Shown: positions 8,547-17,939 of the stretch, piece by piece
Layout: each line of letters begins with the position of its first letter
Numbering within the stretch: the stretch's first letter is position 1
Assembly (NCBI RefSeq): GCF_000308495.1
Contig: NZ_BAFU01000072.1
Span: 62,001 to 126,000, forward strand
Source: Nocardia brevicatena NBRC 12119
GTDB lineage: Bacteria; Actinomycetota; Actinomycetes; Mycobacteriales; Mycobacteriaceae
Length of the DNA: 64,000 nt
Reading direction: 5' to 3'
Notes under the pieces: generated by a model
Database searches by the model: none
Told to the model about the DNA's origin: nothing
What the model saw: only the letters and a program-made list of their open reading frames with translations
Made by a program: the position numbers and the translations under genes

Positions 8547-9938
8547 CTACCGGCGAGCGGCTCCGGTGCTGAGGAATCCGAGCAGATCGTGCCGGGTGAT
8601 CACACCCACCGGCTTACCGTCCTCGACCACCATCAGCGCATCGGTTTCCGACAGCGCCTTGGTGGCCGCCGAAATCGGCTCACCGGCGCCTATCAGGGGA
8701 AACGCCGGGCTCATATGCTCGGCAACCGAATCCGTCAGCTGGGCGCGACCGGAGAACACGGCCGAGAGCAGATCTCGTTCGGAGACGCTTCCGGCCACCT
8801 CACCGGCCATCACCGGCGGCTCGGCGCCCACCACCGGCATCTGCGATACGCCGTACTCACGCAGGATCTCGATGGCGTCCCGCAATGTCTCCGACGGATG
8901 GGTGTGCACCAGATCGGGCAATCCTCCCGATTTACCGCGCAGCACCTCGCCGACCAACGGCTCGGCGGTCGAACCGTCGAGCCGGGTACGCAGAAAACCG
9001 TAGGAGTTCATCCACTGGTCGTTGAAGATCTTCGACAGGTAGCCGCGACCGCCGTCCGGCAGCAGGACGACCACCACGGCGTCCGGATCGCGCCGGGCCA
9101 CCTGCAGCGCCGCCACCACGGCCATACCGCACGAACCGCCGACCAGCAGCCCCTCCTCGCGCGCCAGCCGGCGGGTCATATCGAAGGAGTCGGCGTCGGA
9201 GACGGCGATGATCTCGTCCGGCACGGCGGGATCGTAGGCCGAGGGCCAGAAATCCTCGCCCACCCCCTCGACCAGATAGGGCCTGCCGCTGCCGCCGGAA
9301 TACACCGAACCCTCCGGATCGGCGCCGATGACCCGCACCTTTCCGCCGGAGACCTCCTTGAGATACCGGCCCGCGCCGGTAATAGTGCCCCCGGTTCCGA
9401 CCCCGGCGACGAAATGGGTGACCTTACCGTCGGTATCGCGCCAGATCTCCGGGCCGGTGGTCTCGTAATGGCTGGCCGGGCCCTCCGGATTGGAGTACTG
9501 GTCCGGCTTCCACGCCCCGTCGATCTCCCGGACCAACCGGTCGGAGACGCTGTAGTAGCTGTCCGGATGGTCCGGCGGCACCGCGGTCGGGCAGACCACC
9601 ACCTCGGCCCCGTAGGCACGCAACACGTTGCGCTTGTCCTCGCTGACCTTGTCGGGACAGACGAAAACACAGCGATAACCACGCCGTTGCGCGACCAACG
9701 CCAAACCGACGCCGGTATTACCGGAGGTGGGTTCGACAATGGTGCCGCCGGGCCGCAACTCCCCGGATGCCTCGGCCGCGTCGATCATCTTCACCGCGAT
9801 GCGGTCCTTGGCACTACCGCCCGGGTTCAGATATTCGATCTTGGCGGCAACCAGTCCGGAATCGGCGGGAACCACCGAGTTCAATCGAACCAGCGGGGTA
9901 TTGCCGATGAGGTCGACGACATGATCCGCGATGCGCAT
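8547..9938 (-). CDS. cbs: Cystathionine beta-synthase with C-terminal CBS domains
   Basis: 463 residues from ATG 9938 (MRIADHVVDLIGNTPLVRL, the family start). PLP-dependent formation of cystathionine from serine and homocysteine. The PLP lysine is K44 in GGSAKDRIAVK; the phosphate-binding loop is GTGGTITG. Residues about 335-460 hold a pair of CBS domains (VHTHPSETLRDAIEILREYGVSQMPV and MSPAFPLIGAG...VGVITRHDLLGFL). There is no N-terminal haem domain, as expected in bacteria. Close match to M. tuberculosis Rv1077 from memory. Confidence 0.94.
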   Translation of the reverse strand: MRIADHVVDLIGNTPLVRLNSVVPADSGLVAAKIEYLNPGGSAKDRIAVKMIDAAEASGELRPGGTIVEPTSGNTGVGLALVAQRRGYRCVFVCPDKVSEDKRNVLRAYGAEVVVCPTAVPPDHPDSYYSVSDRLVREIDGAWKPDQYSNPEGPASHYETTGPEIWRDTDGKVTHFVAGVGTGGTITGAGRYLKEVSGGKVRVIGADPEGSVYSGGSGRPYLVEGVGEDFWPSAYDPAVPDEIIAVSDADSFDMTRRLAREEGLLVGGSCGMAVVAALQVARRDPDAVVVVLLPDGGRGYLSKIFNDQWMNSYGFLRTRLDGSTAEPLVGEVLRGKSGGLPDLVHTHPSETLRDAIEILREYGVSQMPVVGAEPPVMAGEVAGSVSERDLLSAVFSGRAQLTDSVAEHMSPAFPLIGAGEPISAATKALSETDALMVVEDGKPVGVITRHDLLGFLSTGAARR

Positions 9939-10052
9939 GCCTCCATCGTTGCAGAGACGTTGCCGACGGGTGCGGTGTGGTCGCACACCGACAACCCTGC
10001 GGCCCGGTTACTCTCTGCGGTCGTCACCGATCGGCCTTAGGATTCCGAAGCT

Positions 10053-10520
10053 ATGATGCTGCCCACGCTCACTCGCGCCGCCGTGGTTCTGGTCGGATCG
10101 GCGGTCGCGCTGATCGCCGGGGCCGGCGCCCAGGCCCAGGCCGGAGTGACCACCGCCGCCTTCCCGGATGTACCCACCATGGCCTATGGCGGCCTGTGTT
10201 GGACCAGCGTCCGGACCTGGGCCGATACCAGTCCGGATTATCCGGGCCGGGCCATCCTGAATGTCCGGGCGAACCCCCTCGGCGGTATCGGACCGGGCCG
10301 CTACCCGTTGGCACCGTTGTGCGAGGTGCGCACCACCGTCGCCTGGCACAATCTCGACACCGGCGCGACCGGCACCTACGCGAACACCGTGGTGACCGGC
10401 ATCTACGGCAGTATCCAGTACTCGCTGTTCCAGGACACCGGTCCCGGTCGGGTGGAAGTCACGATCACCACCGATCACGCGAGCATTCCGGCCCGCGGCG
10501 CCTTCGTCGTCCCCGCCTGA
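10053..10520 (+). CDS. Small secreted protein of unknown function
   Basis: 155 residues with a clear Sec signal peptide (MLPTLTRAAVVLVGSAVALIAGAG, then AQAQA as a likely signal peptidase I site). The mature part has two cysteines (GGLCWTS and LAPLCEVRTT) that may form a disulfide, and is rich in Thr, Tyr and Gly, suggesting a small beta domain. ATG 10053 and 10056 are both possible starts. It is divergent from cbs with 114 bp between them. Confidence 0.7.
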   Translation: MMLPTLTRAAVVLVGSAVALIAGAGAQAQAGVTTAAFPDVPTMAYGGLCWTSVRTWADTSPDYPGRAILNVRANPLGGIGPGRYPLAPLCEVRTTVAWHNLDTGATGTYANTVVTGIYGSIQYSLFQDTGPGRVEVTITTDHASIPARGAFVVPA

Positions 10521-10668
10521 CGGCTCCCCCGACAGATTCCACGGCTGCCCATACCCTCGACTGTTCCCCCACGGCCGACCGCGACGTAGATTCGAGGGGA
10601 TTCTACCCATGAGTAGTGCGCCGGTCGGGGCTTTCCGGCCGGGCACACTCCTCGACAAAGGAGTCCTC

Positions 10669-11886
10669 ATGCCTGAGGCCGTCATCGTCTCCTACGCTCG
10701 CTCCCCGATCGGTCGCGCCGGCAAGGGTTCTCTGGTGAGCATGCGGCCGGACGACCTCGCCACCCAGATGGTTCGCGCCGCTCTGGACAAAGTGCCCGCG
10801 CTCGACCCCACCCGGATCGACGATCTGATCCTCGGCTGCGGACAGCCCGCCGGCGAGGCCGGTTTCAATATGGCCAAGACCGTGGCCACCCAACTGGGCT
10901 ACGACTACCTCTCGGGTACCACCGTCAACCGCTACTGCGCCTCGTCGCTACAGACCACCCGAATGGCCTTCCACGCCATCAAGGCCGGGGAAGGTGATGT
11001 CTTCATCTCCGCCGGGGTGGAAACCGTATCGCGCTTCCCGAAGGGCACCGCCGACGGCTGGCCCGATACCCACAACCCGATCTACGCCGAGGCCGAGGAA
11101 CGCACCGCGGCCTCGGCACAGGGCGGCGTGGACTGGCACGACCCGCGCGAAGACGGCAAGCTGCCCGATATCTACATCGCCATGGGCCAGACCGCGGAGA
11201 ACGTCGCAAGCTTCACCGGCATCTCCCGGGAAGACCAGGACCACTGGGGTGTGCGTTCGCAGAACCGCGCCGAAGAGGCCATCAAAAGCGGTTTCTTCGA
11301 ACGGGAGATCACCCCGGTGACCCTGCCCGACGGCACCGTGGTCTCCACCGACGACGGCCCCCGGCCGGGCACCACCTACGAAAAGGTGTCCCAGCTCAAG
11401 CCGGTGTTCCGCCCCGACGGCACGGTCACCGCCGGTAATGCCTGCCCACTCAACGACGGTGCCGCGGCGCTGGTGATCATGAGCGATACCAAGGCCGCCG
11501 AACTCGGCCTCACCCCGCTGGCGCGGATCGTGTCCACCGGGGTCTCGGGCCTGTCGCCGGAGATCATGGGCCTGGGTCCGATCGAGGCCGTCCGCAAAGC
11601 CCTGAACCTGGCGAATATGACCATCGGTGATATCGATCTCTACGAGATCAACGAGGCGTTCGCGGTGCAGGTACTCGGCTCGGCCCGGGAACTGGGCATG
11701 GACCTGGACAAGCTGAATGTCTCCGGCGGCGCCATCGCACTGGGCCACCCGTTCGGTATGACGGGCGCGCGGATCAGCGCCACCCTCATCAACAACCTGC
11801 AGACCCACGACAAGCAGTTCGGACTCGAAACCATGTGCGTGGGTGGCGGGCAGGGTATGGCGATGGTGCTCGAGCGGCTCAGTTGA
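10669..11886 (+). CDS. fadA3: Acetyl-CoA acetyltransferase / thiolase (FadA3-like)
   Basis: 405 residues from ATG 10669 behind AAAGGAG. Thiolases carry out the CoA-dependent cleavage, or the reverse condensation, of 3-ketoacyl-CoA. The acyl-accepting cysteine is C90 in TVNRYCASSLQT. The second-site motifs are GGAIALGHPFGMTGAR and the C-terminal ETMCVGGGQGMA. Length and sequence agree with mycobacterial FadA3 (Rv1074c), which also lies near cbs. It is monocistronic and followed at once by a family A repeat. Confidence 0.92.
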   Translation: MPEAVIVSYARSPIGRAGKGSLVSMRPDDLATQMVRAALDKVPALDPTRIDDLILGCGQPAGEAGFNMAKTVATQLGYDYLSGTTVNRYCASSLQTTRMAFHAIKAGEGDVFISAGVETVSRFPKGTADGWPDTHNPIYAEAEERTAASAQGGVDWHDPREDGKLPDIYIAMGQTAENVASFTGISREDQDHWGVRSQNRAEEAIKSGFFEREITPVTLPDGTVVSTDDGPRPGTTYEKVSQLKPVFRPDGTVTAGNACPLNDGAAALVIMSDTKAAELGLTPLARIVSTGVSGLSPEIMGLGPIEAVRKALNLANMTIGDIDLYEINEAFAVQVLGSARELGMDLDKLNVSGGAIALGHPFGMTGARISATLINNLQTHDKQFGLETMCVGGGQGMAMVLERLS

Positions 11887-11888
11887 TT

Positions 11889-12005
11889 TGCGCCGCCTTC
11901 GGCGGCGCGAGGTCGGGGCCCTCGTGACCCCGGGTCTTCCATCCCTCCGCGCCGCCGCCGACGCGACGTCGCTCCGGTCGGTCCAGACCCGGGGCGGGCC
12001 CCGAC
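11889..12005 (+). repeat. Family A structured intergenic repeat, copy A3
   Basis: Begins 3 nt after the fadA3 stop with the small hairpin GCGCCGCCTTCGGCGGCGC. Then come GGTCGGGGCC and CCCCGGGTCT, a spacer, and the complementary AGACCCGGGG and GGGCCCCGACC, so the ends can fold together. It is clearly related to the two 120-bp copies at 34797 and 34924. Relative to those, a T-A pair in the long stem is replaced by C-G, preserving pairing. A degraded further piece may lie at 12046-12112. Confidence 0.8.
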
Positions 12006-12173
12006 CACCGGGGTGAGGCGTCCGAGAAGGTAACGGGCCGACCCGGCGATGCGGGCTCCGCCCCCACGCGGCGCCGCTGCGCGACGTCGCTCCGGATTCG
12101 GGGCGGGCCCCAACCGCCAATGTGGACCATCCGGTGATGGGACCCGCGGTGTATCCGAACATTCCCAAGACGG

Positions 12174-12213
12174 CGAAACGGCCCCTACCTCGGCGTGGGT
12201 AGGGGCCGTTTCG
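12174..12213. terminator. Bidirectional terminator hairpin
   Basis: A perfect 16-bp inverted repeat (CGAAACGGCCCCTACC at 12174-12189 and its complement at 12198-12213) with an 8-nt loop and T-rich flanks on both strands. It lies between the convergent fadA3 and Bax-inhibitor-like genes. Confidence 0.85.
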
Positions 12214-12222
12214 CGGTGGTCG

Positions 12223-12358
12223 GGTTGCGGCCCGTCTGGCGTTTCGGTGCCCGAAGCGCATGTGCCGAGGGCACGATTCTCGGGCGCCGAAACGCGAGAC
12301 CCGTCAGGGCCGCAACCCCGCCCGCGCGAACGCACGGGCCATCCAACACAGCAACCCC
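12223..12358 (+). repeat. Family B variable-stem structured repeat, copy B1
   Basis: Outer stem GGTTGCGGCC (12223-12232) / GGCCGCAACC (12308-12317). A long inner stem runs 12234-12254 / 12280-12300: 21 bp with one mismatch and one G-T pair. It is capped by GTGCC-GAG-GGCAC (12262-12274). The 3' flank has a CCGCGCG/CGCACGG-type hairpin and ends in CCAACACAGC. Compare B2, B3 and the partial copy at 19447. Confidence 0.85.
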
Positions 12359-12389
12359 GCGCCGCCGACGGCGGCGCGATCGAGCACAG

Positions 12390-13238
12390 TCACTCGCTCT
12401 GGAAGTAGCTCAGCAGGCGCAGGATCTCGACGTAGAGCCAGACCAGGGTGACGGTCAGACCGAGGGCCACACCCCAGGCGGCCTTCTCCGGCGCTTGAGC
12501 GCGAATCAGCTGGTCGGCAGCGTCGAAGTCGAGCAGGAAGCTGAAGGCGGCCACCGCGATGACCACCAGGCTGAAGATGATGGCGACCGGGCCGCCGTCA
12601 CGCAGGCCGAAACCGCCGTCGGTGAACAGGCTCGCGATCAGGTTGCCAACGATCAGCACCAGGATGCCGATCATGGCGCCGACGATCATGCGCGTGAAAC
12701 GGGGCGTGACGCGGATGGCGCCGGTCTTGTACACCACGAGCATGCCCGCGAATACGCCGAAGGTGCCGAGGACCGCCTGCCCGATCATGCCCGCACCACC
12801 GACACCGCCGAAGGTGACATCGGTGAACATGAGCGACAGCGCGCCCACGAACACGCCTTCGGCCGCCGCGTAGGACAGCACCAGGGCGGGGTTGTCCATC
12901 TTGTTGCCGAAGGTGGCGACCAGGACCAAGACCAGGCCGATCAGACCGCCGCCGATCACGAACAGCGGCGCCAGACCGGGATTGGCGCTCGACAGGACAT
13001 AGGCGACGAGCGCCGAGAGGGCGAGTACGCCGAGTGTGATACCGGTCTTGGTGACGATATCGTCGATGGTCAGCGACCGGGTGACCGGTATCTGCTGGTA
13101 GGGCTGCTGGTACTGCGGGTACTGTTTGCCGTACTGGTATCCCATCTGGCCCGCTCCGGCCATGCCGGAACCGAAGTTCGCATAGCCGCCCTCCTGTCTG
13201 GGGAGGTTCTTGAAAACCGGATTGCTTGTGGCGCGCAC
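12390..13238 (-). CDS. Bax inhibitor-1 / YccA family membrane protein
   Basis: 282 residues from GTG 13238, with AAAGGGA upstream. The N-terminal ~50 residues are hydrophilic and rich in Gln and Tyr (YGKQYPQYQQPYQQ). Seven hydrophobic helices follow from about residue 65 to the end. The pattern, with acidic residues in the last helices (LLDFDAADQLIRA), fits actinobacterial Bax inhibitor-1-like proteins. Family members elsewhere are pH-sensitive calcium leak channels; the role here is untested. Confidence 0.85.
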   Translation of the reverse strand: MRATSNPVFKNLPRQEGGYANFGSGMAGAGQMGYQYGKQYPQYQQPYQQIPVTRSLTIDDIVTKTGITLGVLALSALVAYVLSSANPGLAPLFVIGGGLIGLVLVLVATFGNKMDNPALVLSYAAAEGVFVGALSLMFTDVTFGGVGGAGMIGQAVLGTFGVFAGMLVVYKTGAIRVTPRFTRMIVGAMIGILVLIVGNLIASLFTDGGFGLRDGGPVAIIFSLVVIAVAAFSFLLDFDAADQLIRAQAPEKAAWGVALGLTVTLVWLYVEILRLLSYFQSE

Positions 13239-13434
13239 CGCAGGTCCCTTTCTTGGAGTTCGTGGCCCACGACGAACGTGGCCGTCAGTGTCGAACCGCC
13301 ACTCGCACTGCCGACCGCGGTGAGGTACCGCCGGCCGGTATGGCGAGCCGCTGTTCGATATCCAACTGTTCTGTCCAACGTTTGTCACCCTGGGACAGTT
13401 CCCCGGCCCTGATGACAAACAGGCAAAACGGACC

Positions 13435-14586
13435 TTACCGTCGAATGGAGTCACGCAGACCACACACCGAACGGGTGACGGTGAACTTCCGGTTGCGGCC
13501 CATCACATCGGTACGCCCGACCATCCGCTCCACCACGCCCCGATAGTTGAGATGGTTGTTGTAGACCGTCCACAACTCCCCGCCCGGGCGCAGCACCCGG
13601 CCCGTCTCGGCGAACATCTTGATCGCCGAACCGGTGTGCACGGCCGCGCCCACATGGAACGGCGGATTGCACACCACCAGATCGGCGCTGTTGTCCGCGG
13701 CGGTGGACATGGCGTCGTCGCGCACCACCGTCACCCGATCGGTCACCCGGTTGGCCACGGCCGTCGCCGAGGCCGAAGCCACTGCCGCCGCGGACTGATC
13801 GGTGCCGACCACCGCGATACCCAGGCGGGCCTTCGCCAACGCCACGGCCAGGATGCCTGTACCGCAACCGAGGTCGATGGCGTCGCGGGCATCCGGCTTC
13901 ATCGCCCGCAGATACCGCAGCAGGAACCGGGTGCCGATATCCAGGTGGGCCCCGGAGAACACCGCCCCGTGCGCGACGACATCGATATCGAACTCCCCGA
14001 TCCGCTCACGTACCGGAAACCGCGGTTCGCCCACCGTTTTCGGGCCGCTGACCAGCAGGGCGCGCGATTTCTGCCGCCCCCGGCTGGCCCGCACCACCGA
14101 AAACGATTCGGCCAGCACATCGTTCATCGCCTTGGTCAGGTACTTGTCCCGACCTCCCGCGTACACCTGGACATCCGGATCGGCGTAACGGGCGATGACA
14201 TCGGCGATCTCGGCCAGGCCGGTGAGCGCCCGCGGCAACCGCAACAACACCACCCGAGCCCCCTTGAGCAGATTCTCGTCCAGTCCGTGCGCGGTATACC
14301 GATCGGTCAACCCGTGGGTGCGGGCATTGCCCGCCAGGGCCAGTTCCCCGGTGAGCAGGTCCTGATGTACCCGGACATCGTGCAGGTCGTGCGCGGCGGC
14401 CGCGCCGAGGGTCAACGCACCGTAGCCGTCGCCGATCACGACGACCTCACCGCCGCGAGCGGACGCGAGCGATTCGGCCGCAACGTCGAGGATCAGCCGG
14501 TCGGCGGCGTCGGCGGCATACAGATTCGCCGCCTCCACATCCGGATACCGACGCAACTGCCCCAGTAGCTCCTCCACATCTCGCAC
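13435..14586 (-). CDS. Class I SAM-dependent methyltransferase, RsmC/RlmG-like
   Basis: 383 residues with the two-domain plan of RsmC/RlmG guanine-N2 rRNA methyltransferases. The N-terminal half (about 1-190) is a degenerate methyltransferase fold (VVVIGDGYGALTLGAAA). The C-terminal half has a SAM loop (DAIDLGCGTGILAVALAKA, about 235) and the target-binding motif VVCNPPFHVG (about 312). The NPPF motif fits N2 methylation of G in rRNA; which position cannot be told from sequence. The downstream neighbour on this strand is the Bax inhibitor-like gene. Confidence 0.8.
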   Translation of the reverse strand: MRDVEELLGQLRRYPDVEAANLYAADAADRLILDVAAESLASARGGEVVVIGDGYGALTLGAAAAHDLHDVRVHQDLLTGELALAGNARTHGLTDRYTAHGLDENLLKGARVVLLRLPRALTGLAEIADVIARYADPDVQVYAGGRDKYLTKAMNDVLAESFSVVRASRGRQKSRALLVSGPKTVGEPRFPVRERIGEFDIDVVAHGAVFSGAHLDIGTRFLLRYLRAMKPDARDAIDLGCGTGILAVALAKARLGIAVVGTDQSAAAVASASATAVANRVTDRVTVVRDDAMSTAADNSADLVVCNPPFHVGAAVHTGSAIKMFAETGRVLRPGGELWTVYNNHLNYRGVVERMVGRTDVMGRNRKFTVTRSVCGLRDSIRR

Positions 14587-14741
14587 GTCTCAAGTGTGCT
14601 AGATCGTTGCCGAGCCGTGGTCATCGGGCTGTGCACGGTGCACCGGCCGGCACCCCGCACGAGTCCGGCGGTATGGCGTCGGCGGGGGGCGGAGCCGCCT
14701 GCCTACCCGGACGGACCTCGACGATGGGTAATCTCTGTCAT

Positions 14742-15329
14742 ATGCGCATCAGAGGGGTAATGATTGCGACGGCGGTGCTGGGGGTACTCGCGGGCTGCGC
14801 GGACAGCGAGTCGGCGCCATCGGTGGTTTCGTCCACACCCGCGGCCGCATCCACGTCCATCGCCGCACCCACCTCCGACGCGGCGGCACCCACCGACGCG
14901 GAACCGAAACAGGCCGAGGAGTCCGCCGGCGCAGGGCTGACCGTGACCGATATCCGGATCGGCCGGCACGACGGGTTCGACCGTGTCGAGTACCTGCTGG
15001 ACGGGACGGGCACGCCGGGCTGGGATGTGCGTTATATCGACCGGGCCGTCCAGGACGGCAGCGGCTCCGCCCTCGATATCGCCGGGAAATCCATCCTCGA
15101 GGTACGGATCACCGGATCGGCGTATCCGTTCGACAGCGGGGCCGCTCCCTATTCCGGCCCCGATCCGGCCACCGATCCCGCCGCACCGGCCATCATCGGC
15201 GTGTACCGGACCACGGTGTACGAGGGCGTAACCCAGTCGTTCATCGGCGTCGACGCCGACCGGCCCGGTTTCTCGGTGACCACCGGCAGCGACCCCACCC
15301 GGCTCGTCGTCGACATCGCCACCCGATAA
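14742..15329 (+). CDS. AMIN-like domain lipoprotein
   Basis: 195 residues from ATG 14742. Signal peptide with lipobox VLAGC, so probably anchored to the outer face of the membrane. A Ser/Ala/Pro-rich linker follows to about residue 65. The remaining domain (LTVTDIRIGRHDGFDRVEYLLDG ... TRLVVDIATR) is a compact beta domain like the AMIN-like domains of actinobacterial lipoproteins, proposed to bind cell-wall material. ATG 14760 is an alternative start but would sit too close to the AGAGGGG. Confidence 0.72.
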   Translation: MRIRGVMIATAVLGVLAGCADSESAPSVVSSTPAAASTSIAAPTSDAAAPTDAEPKQAEESAGAGLTVTDIRIGRHDGFDRVEYLLDGTGTPGWDVRYIDRAVQDGSGSALDIAGKSILEVRITGSAYPFDSGAAPYSGPDPATDPAAPAIIGVYRTTVYEGVTQSFIGVDADRPGFSVTTGSDPTRLVVDIATR

Positions 15330-15495
15330 CGACACGGCCCACGAACACCGACCGTTCCGACCGGTCATCCCTCCGCGGCCGGACCGCGCGAAAGCGTGTG
15401 CGACACAGTACGGTTGTCAGGACCGACGGTCTCAGATGCCCGGCACGTCGGGCGATGCGGGGTCGCCGGGCATCCGAGGGGAGATCCGGACCGCC

Positions 15496-16026
15496 ATGCG
15501 ACGACTCGAACGCACAAGCCTGGCCGCCGCTGCTGTCGCCCTCACAGCGGGCGGGATGATCGCGGCCTGCTCGAACACCGTGACCGGTACCGCGCAGGTG
15601 AACCAGACCGAACTCGCGCTTTACACCTCGGAGGTCAGAGCTTCCTCGGCCGCGGCCTCGTCCTCCCGGGCGGCGGTGATCGAACAGGCGGCCGGCGACG
15701 CGTGCAGCGCGTTCCGCGACGCCAACTCGCACTCGATCGATGTCTTCAACGCCTATATCGACGCCAGTAACGCCGACGCCCCCGACACGCGCGCCAAGGC
15801 GGACACGGCCATGAACGCCTTGCGCTCCGGAGCCGGCAAGATCGAGTCCGAGCTGACCCCCACGGTGCCCGGCGCGGTAACGACCGCCCTACGCGACTAC
15901 ATCTCCGACAGCACCGCCCTGGCAGATATGTTGGAGCGCAACGCACCCACCGACGAGATGAACACCCACATCGATAAATTCAACGCCGCCAAGGACAGCG
16001 CGGTCGCCGCCTGCGACGATTACTGA
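15496..16026 (+). CDS. Lipoprotein of unknown function
   Basis: 176 residues from ATG 15496. Signal peptide with lipobox MIAAC, followed by SNTVTGTAQV, a VxG-type motif frequent after the cysteine in mycobacterial and nocardial lipoproteins. The mature part is helical, with cysteines in GDACSAF and the terminal VAACDDY. No known family recognised. It lies 62 bp upstream of the Ser/Thr kinase gene. Confidence 0.68.
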   Translation: MRRLERTSLAAAAVALTAGGMIAACSNTVTGTAQVNQTELALYTSEVRASSAAASSSRAAVIEQAAGDACSAFRDANSHSIDVFNAYIDASNADAPDTRAKADTAMNALRSGAGKIESELTPTVPGAVTTALRDYISDSTALADMLERNAPTDEMNTHIDKFNAAKDSAVAACDDY

Positions 16027-16088
16027 CATCGGCGTATCCGCGTTTCGAATCCGGACGACTACCACGGAATTCGGATAGTCTCGGCACC

Positions 16089-17219
16089 ATGATCGATCGC
16101 CCCCGCCCCACCGTCGGCCCGGATTATCTGGTCGCCGGTAGATATCGTCTGCAGTCGAAGATCGGCGGCGGCGGTATGGGAGCGGTATGGCTCGCCCGCG
16201 ATCGCCTGCTCGACCGCGCTGTCGCCATCAAACAGGTACTCTCCACTGCCGGACTGGACGCCGCCGAAGCCGAGCGGATCCGCAGCCAGATCGTGCACGA
16301 GGGCCGGATCGCGGCGAAGCTCTCCCACGAACACGCCATCGCCGTCTACGACGTGGTGCTGGAGGCCGGCGAGCCGTGGCTGGTGATGGAACATCTGCCG
16401 TCCCGCAGTGTCGCCAGGGCGCTCGGGCTGGTCGACACCCTTCCGGTGGTCGAGGTGGCGCAGATCGGGGCCCAGGTGGCCGACGCACTGGCCGCCGCGC
16501 ACACCTCGGGCATCCTGCACCGCGACATCAAACCGGGCAATATCCTCGTCGCCGACCGCGGAGACGCCATCGGCATGGCCAAGCTGAGTGATTTCGGTAT
16601 CTCGCGCACTATCGGCGATACCGGCGAGGAGCCCGAGGGCATGATCACCGGCACACCCGCGTATCTCCCGCCGGAGGTGGCCCGTGGCGCGCACCCGACC
16701 GCGGCCAGCGACGTGTTCTCCCTCGGCGCCACCCTGTACACGGCGGTCGAGGGACAACCGCCGTTCGGTTTCGACGACAACAGCGACGCCATCGTGGAAC
16801 GCGCGGCCATGGCCCAGATCATTCCCCCCGGCCGCAGCGGTGAACTCACCTCCGTACTGCTGCACATGATGGAACCGGATCCGCGGCGCCGCCCGACCAT
16901 GGCCGAGGCCCGCAACGAGATCCTCACCGCCGTATTCGGCCCCGGCACCGCCGCACAGATCATCGGCGCCCCGGTGCGCACCGAGGACGGCACCATCCCG
17001 GCCTGGGCCACCCGCAATTCGGCCTCCGGTCTGCGCAGCCCGCACTCGGCGCCGCTGCCGCGCCGCGCCGCGCCGGCCCATACCGGCCCTGCCGCGGGCG
17101 TCTCGGCGGTTCAGCGCGGCACCGGCGCCCGCCCGGGTAACAACACAACCGTGGCCGTCACCATCGGTCTGCTCATCGGTCTCGCGATCATCATCGTGAT
17201 CCTGGTAGCGGTGATGTAG
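16089..17219 (+). CDS. Transmembrane Ser/Thr protein kinase without sensor domain
   Basis: 376 residues. Kinase domain at about 17-285: Gly loop IGGGGMGAVW, ATP lysine in AVAIKQ, catalytic loop LHRDIKPGN, Mg-binding DFG (LSDFGIS), activation segment with GTPAYLPPE. A Pro/Ala-rich juxtamembrane linker follows. A single C-terminal helix (VAVTIGLLIGLAIIIVILVAV) ends the protein, so there is no extracytoplasmic sensor domain. The kinase is thus tail-anchored and must be regulated from inside or by partners. It is convergent with the LuxR regulator gene (9 bp apart). Confidence 0.9.
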   Translation: MIDRPRPTVGPDYLVAGRYRLQSKIGGGGMGAVWLARDRLLDRAVAIKQVLSTAGLDAAEAERIRSQIVHEGRIAAKLSHEHAIAVYDVVLEAGEPWLVMEHLPSRSVARALGLVDTLPVVEVAQIGAQVADALAAAHTSGILHRDIKPGNILVADRGDAIGMAKLSDFGISRTIGDTGEEPEGMITGTPAYLPPEVARGAHPTAASDVFSLGATLYTAVEGQPPFGFDDNSDAIVERAAMAQIIPPGRSGELTSVLLHMMEPDPRRRPTMAEARNEILTAVFGPGTAAQIIGAPVRTEDGTIPAWATRNSASGLRSPHSAPLPRRAAPAHTGPAAGVSAVQRGTGARPGNNTTVAVTIGLLIGLAIIIVILVAVM

Positions 17220-17228
17220 GTCGGCGAA

Positions 17229-17870
17229 CTAATCGATCCGGCGGCGATGCGCCCACCGGGTCAGGGCATTGCGATTGGACTGCTGGGTTTTGCGCAGCAC
17301 ATTGGAGGCATGCGTCTCCACGGTTTTCACCGAGATGAACAGGGTTTCGGCGATTTCCCGATAGGTGTAGCCGCGGGCCAGCAGACGCAGCACCTCCAGT
17401 TCCCGCGGGGTCAGCGAATCCAGCTCCGGATCCAGCGGCGGTTCCGGTACCGGGGATTTCCCGGTGAACGAGTCCAGGACGAAACCGGCCAGCCGCGGAC
17501 TGAACACCGCGTCGCCACCCGCCACCCGTCGGATGCCGTCGGCCAGTTCGGCGCCGGAAATGGTCTTGGTGACATAGCCGCGGGCACCGGCGCGAATCAC
17601 CGCGATCACGTCCTCGGCGGCGTCGGAGACGCTCAGCGCCAGACAGACGGGCCCGTCCTGGATGCCGTTCAGCACGGCGACCCCACCGCCGTCGGGCATA
17701 TGCACATCGAGTAGTACGACATCCGGTCGGGCGGAGTCGATCCCGGCCACCGCTTCGGTCACCCCGCCGGCCTCCCCCACCACCTCCATATCGGATTCCC
17801 GGCTCAACTCCGCCCGCACCCCGGACCGGAACACCGCGTGATCGTCGACGAGAAAAACCCGCACACTCAC
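17229..17870 (-). CDS. LuxR/NarL family response regulator (LiaR-like)
   Basis: 213 residues from GTG 17870 behind AGGAG. Receiver domain about 1-120: VFLVDDHAVFRSG with the acidic pair, phospho-acceptor Asp in VVLLDVHMPDGG, Lys in GYVTKTISG. The LuxR helix-turn-helix is C-terminal: LTPRELEVLRLLARGYTYREIAETLFISVKTVETHASNVLRK. The partner kinase gene lies 69 bp upstream on the same strand. Likely targets include the divergent PspC/LiaF-like gene. Confidence 0.9.
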   Translation of the reverse strand: MSVRVFLVDDHAVFRSGVRAELSRESDMEVVGEAGGVTEAVAGIDSARPDVVLLDVHMPDGGGVAVLNGIQDGPVCLALSVSDAAEDVIAVIRAGARGYVTKTISGAELADGIRRVAGGDAVFSPRLAGFVLDSFTGKSPVPEPPLDPELDSLTPRELEVLRLLARGYTYREIAETLFISVKTVETHASNVLRKTQQSNRNALTRWAHRRRID

Positions 17871-17939
17871 CTGCTTCTCCTCACCGGACAATTCCGGACC
17901 GCCGCGCACGCGCCCGACCCGCCCCCAACTCTGCCATCG

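Noticed and set aside
11887-12389. Short insertion sequence or transposon
   Set aside because: The repeats here have no transposase gene and no target-site duplication that I can see; they are described as structured repeats instead.
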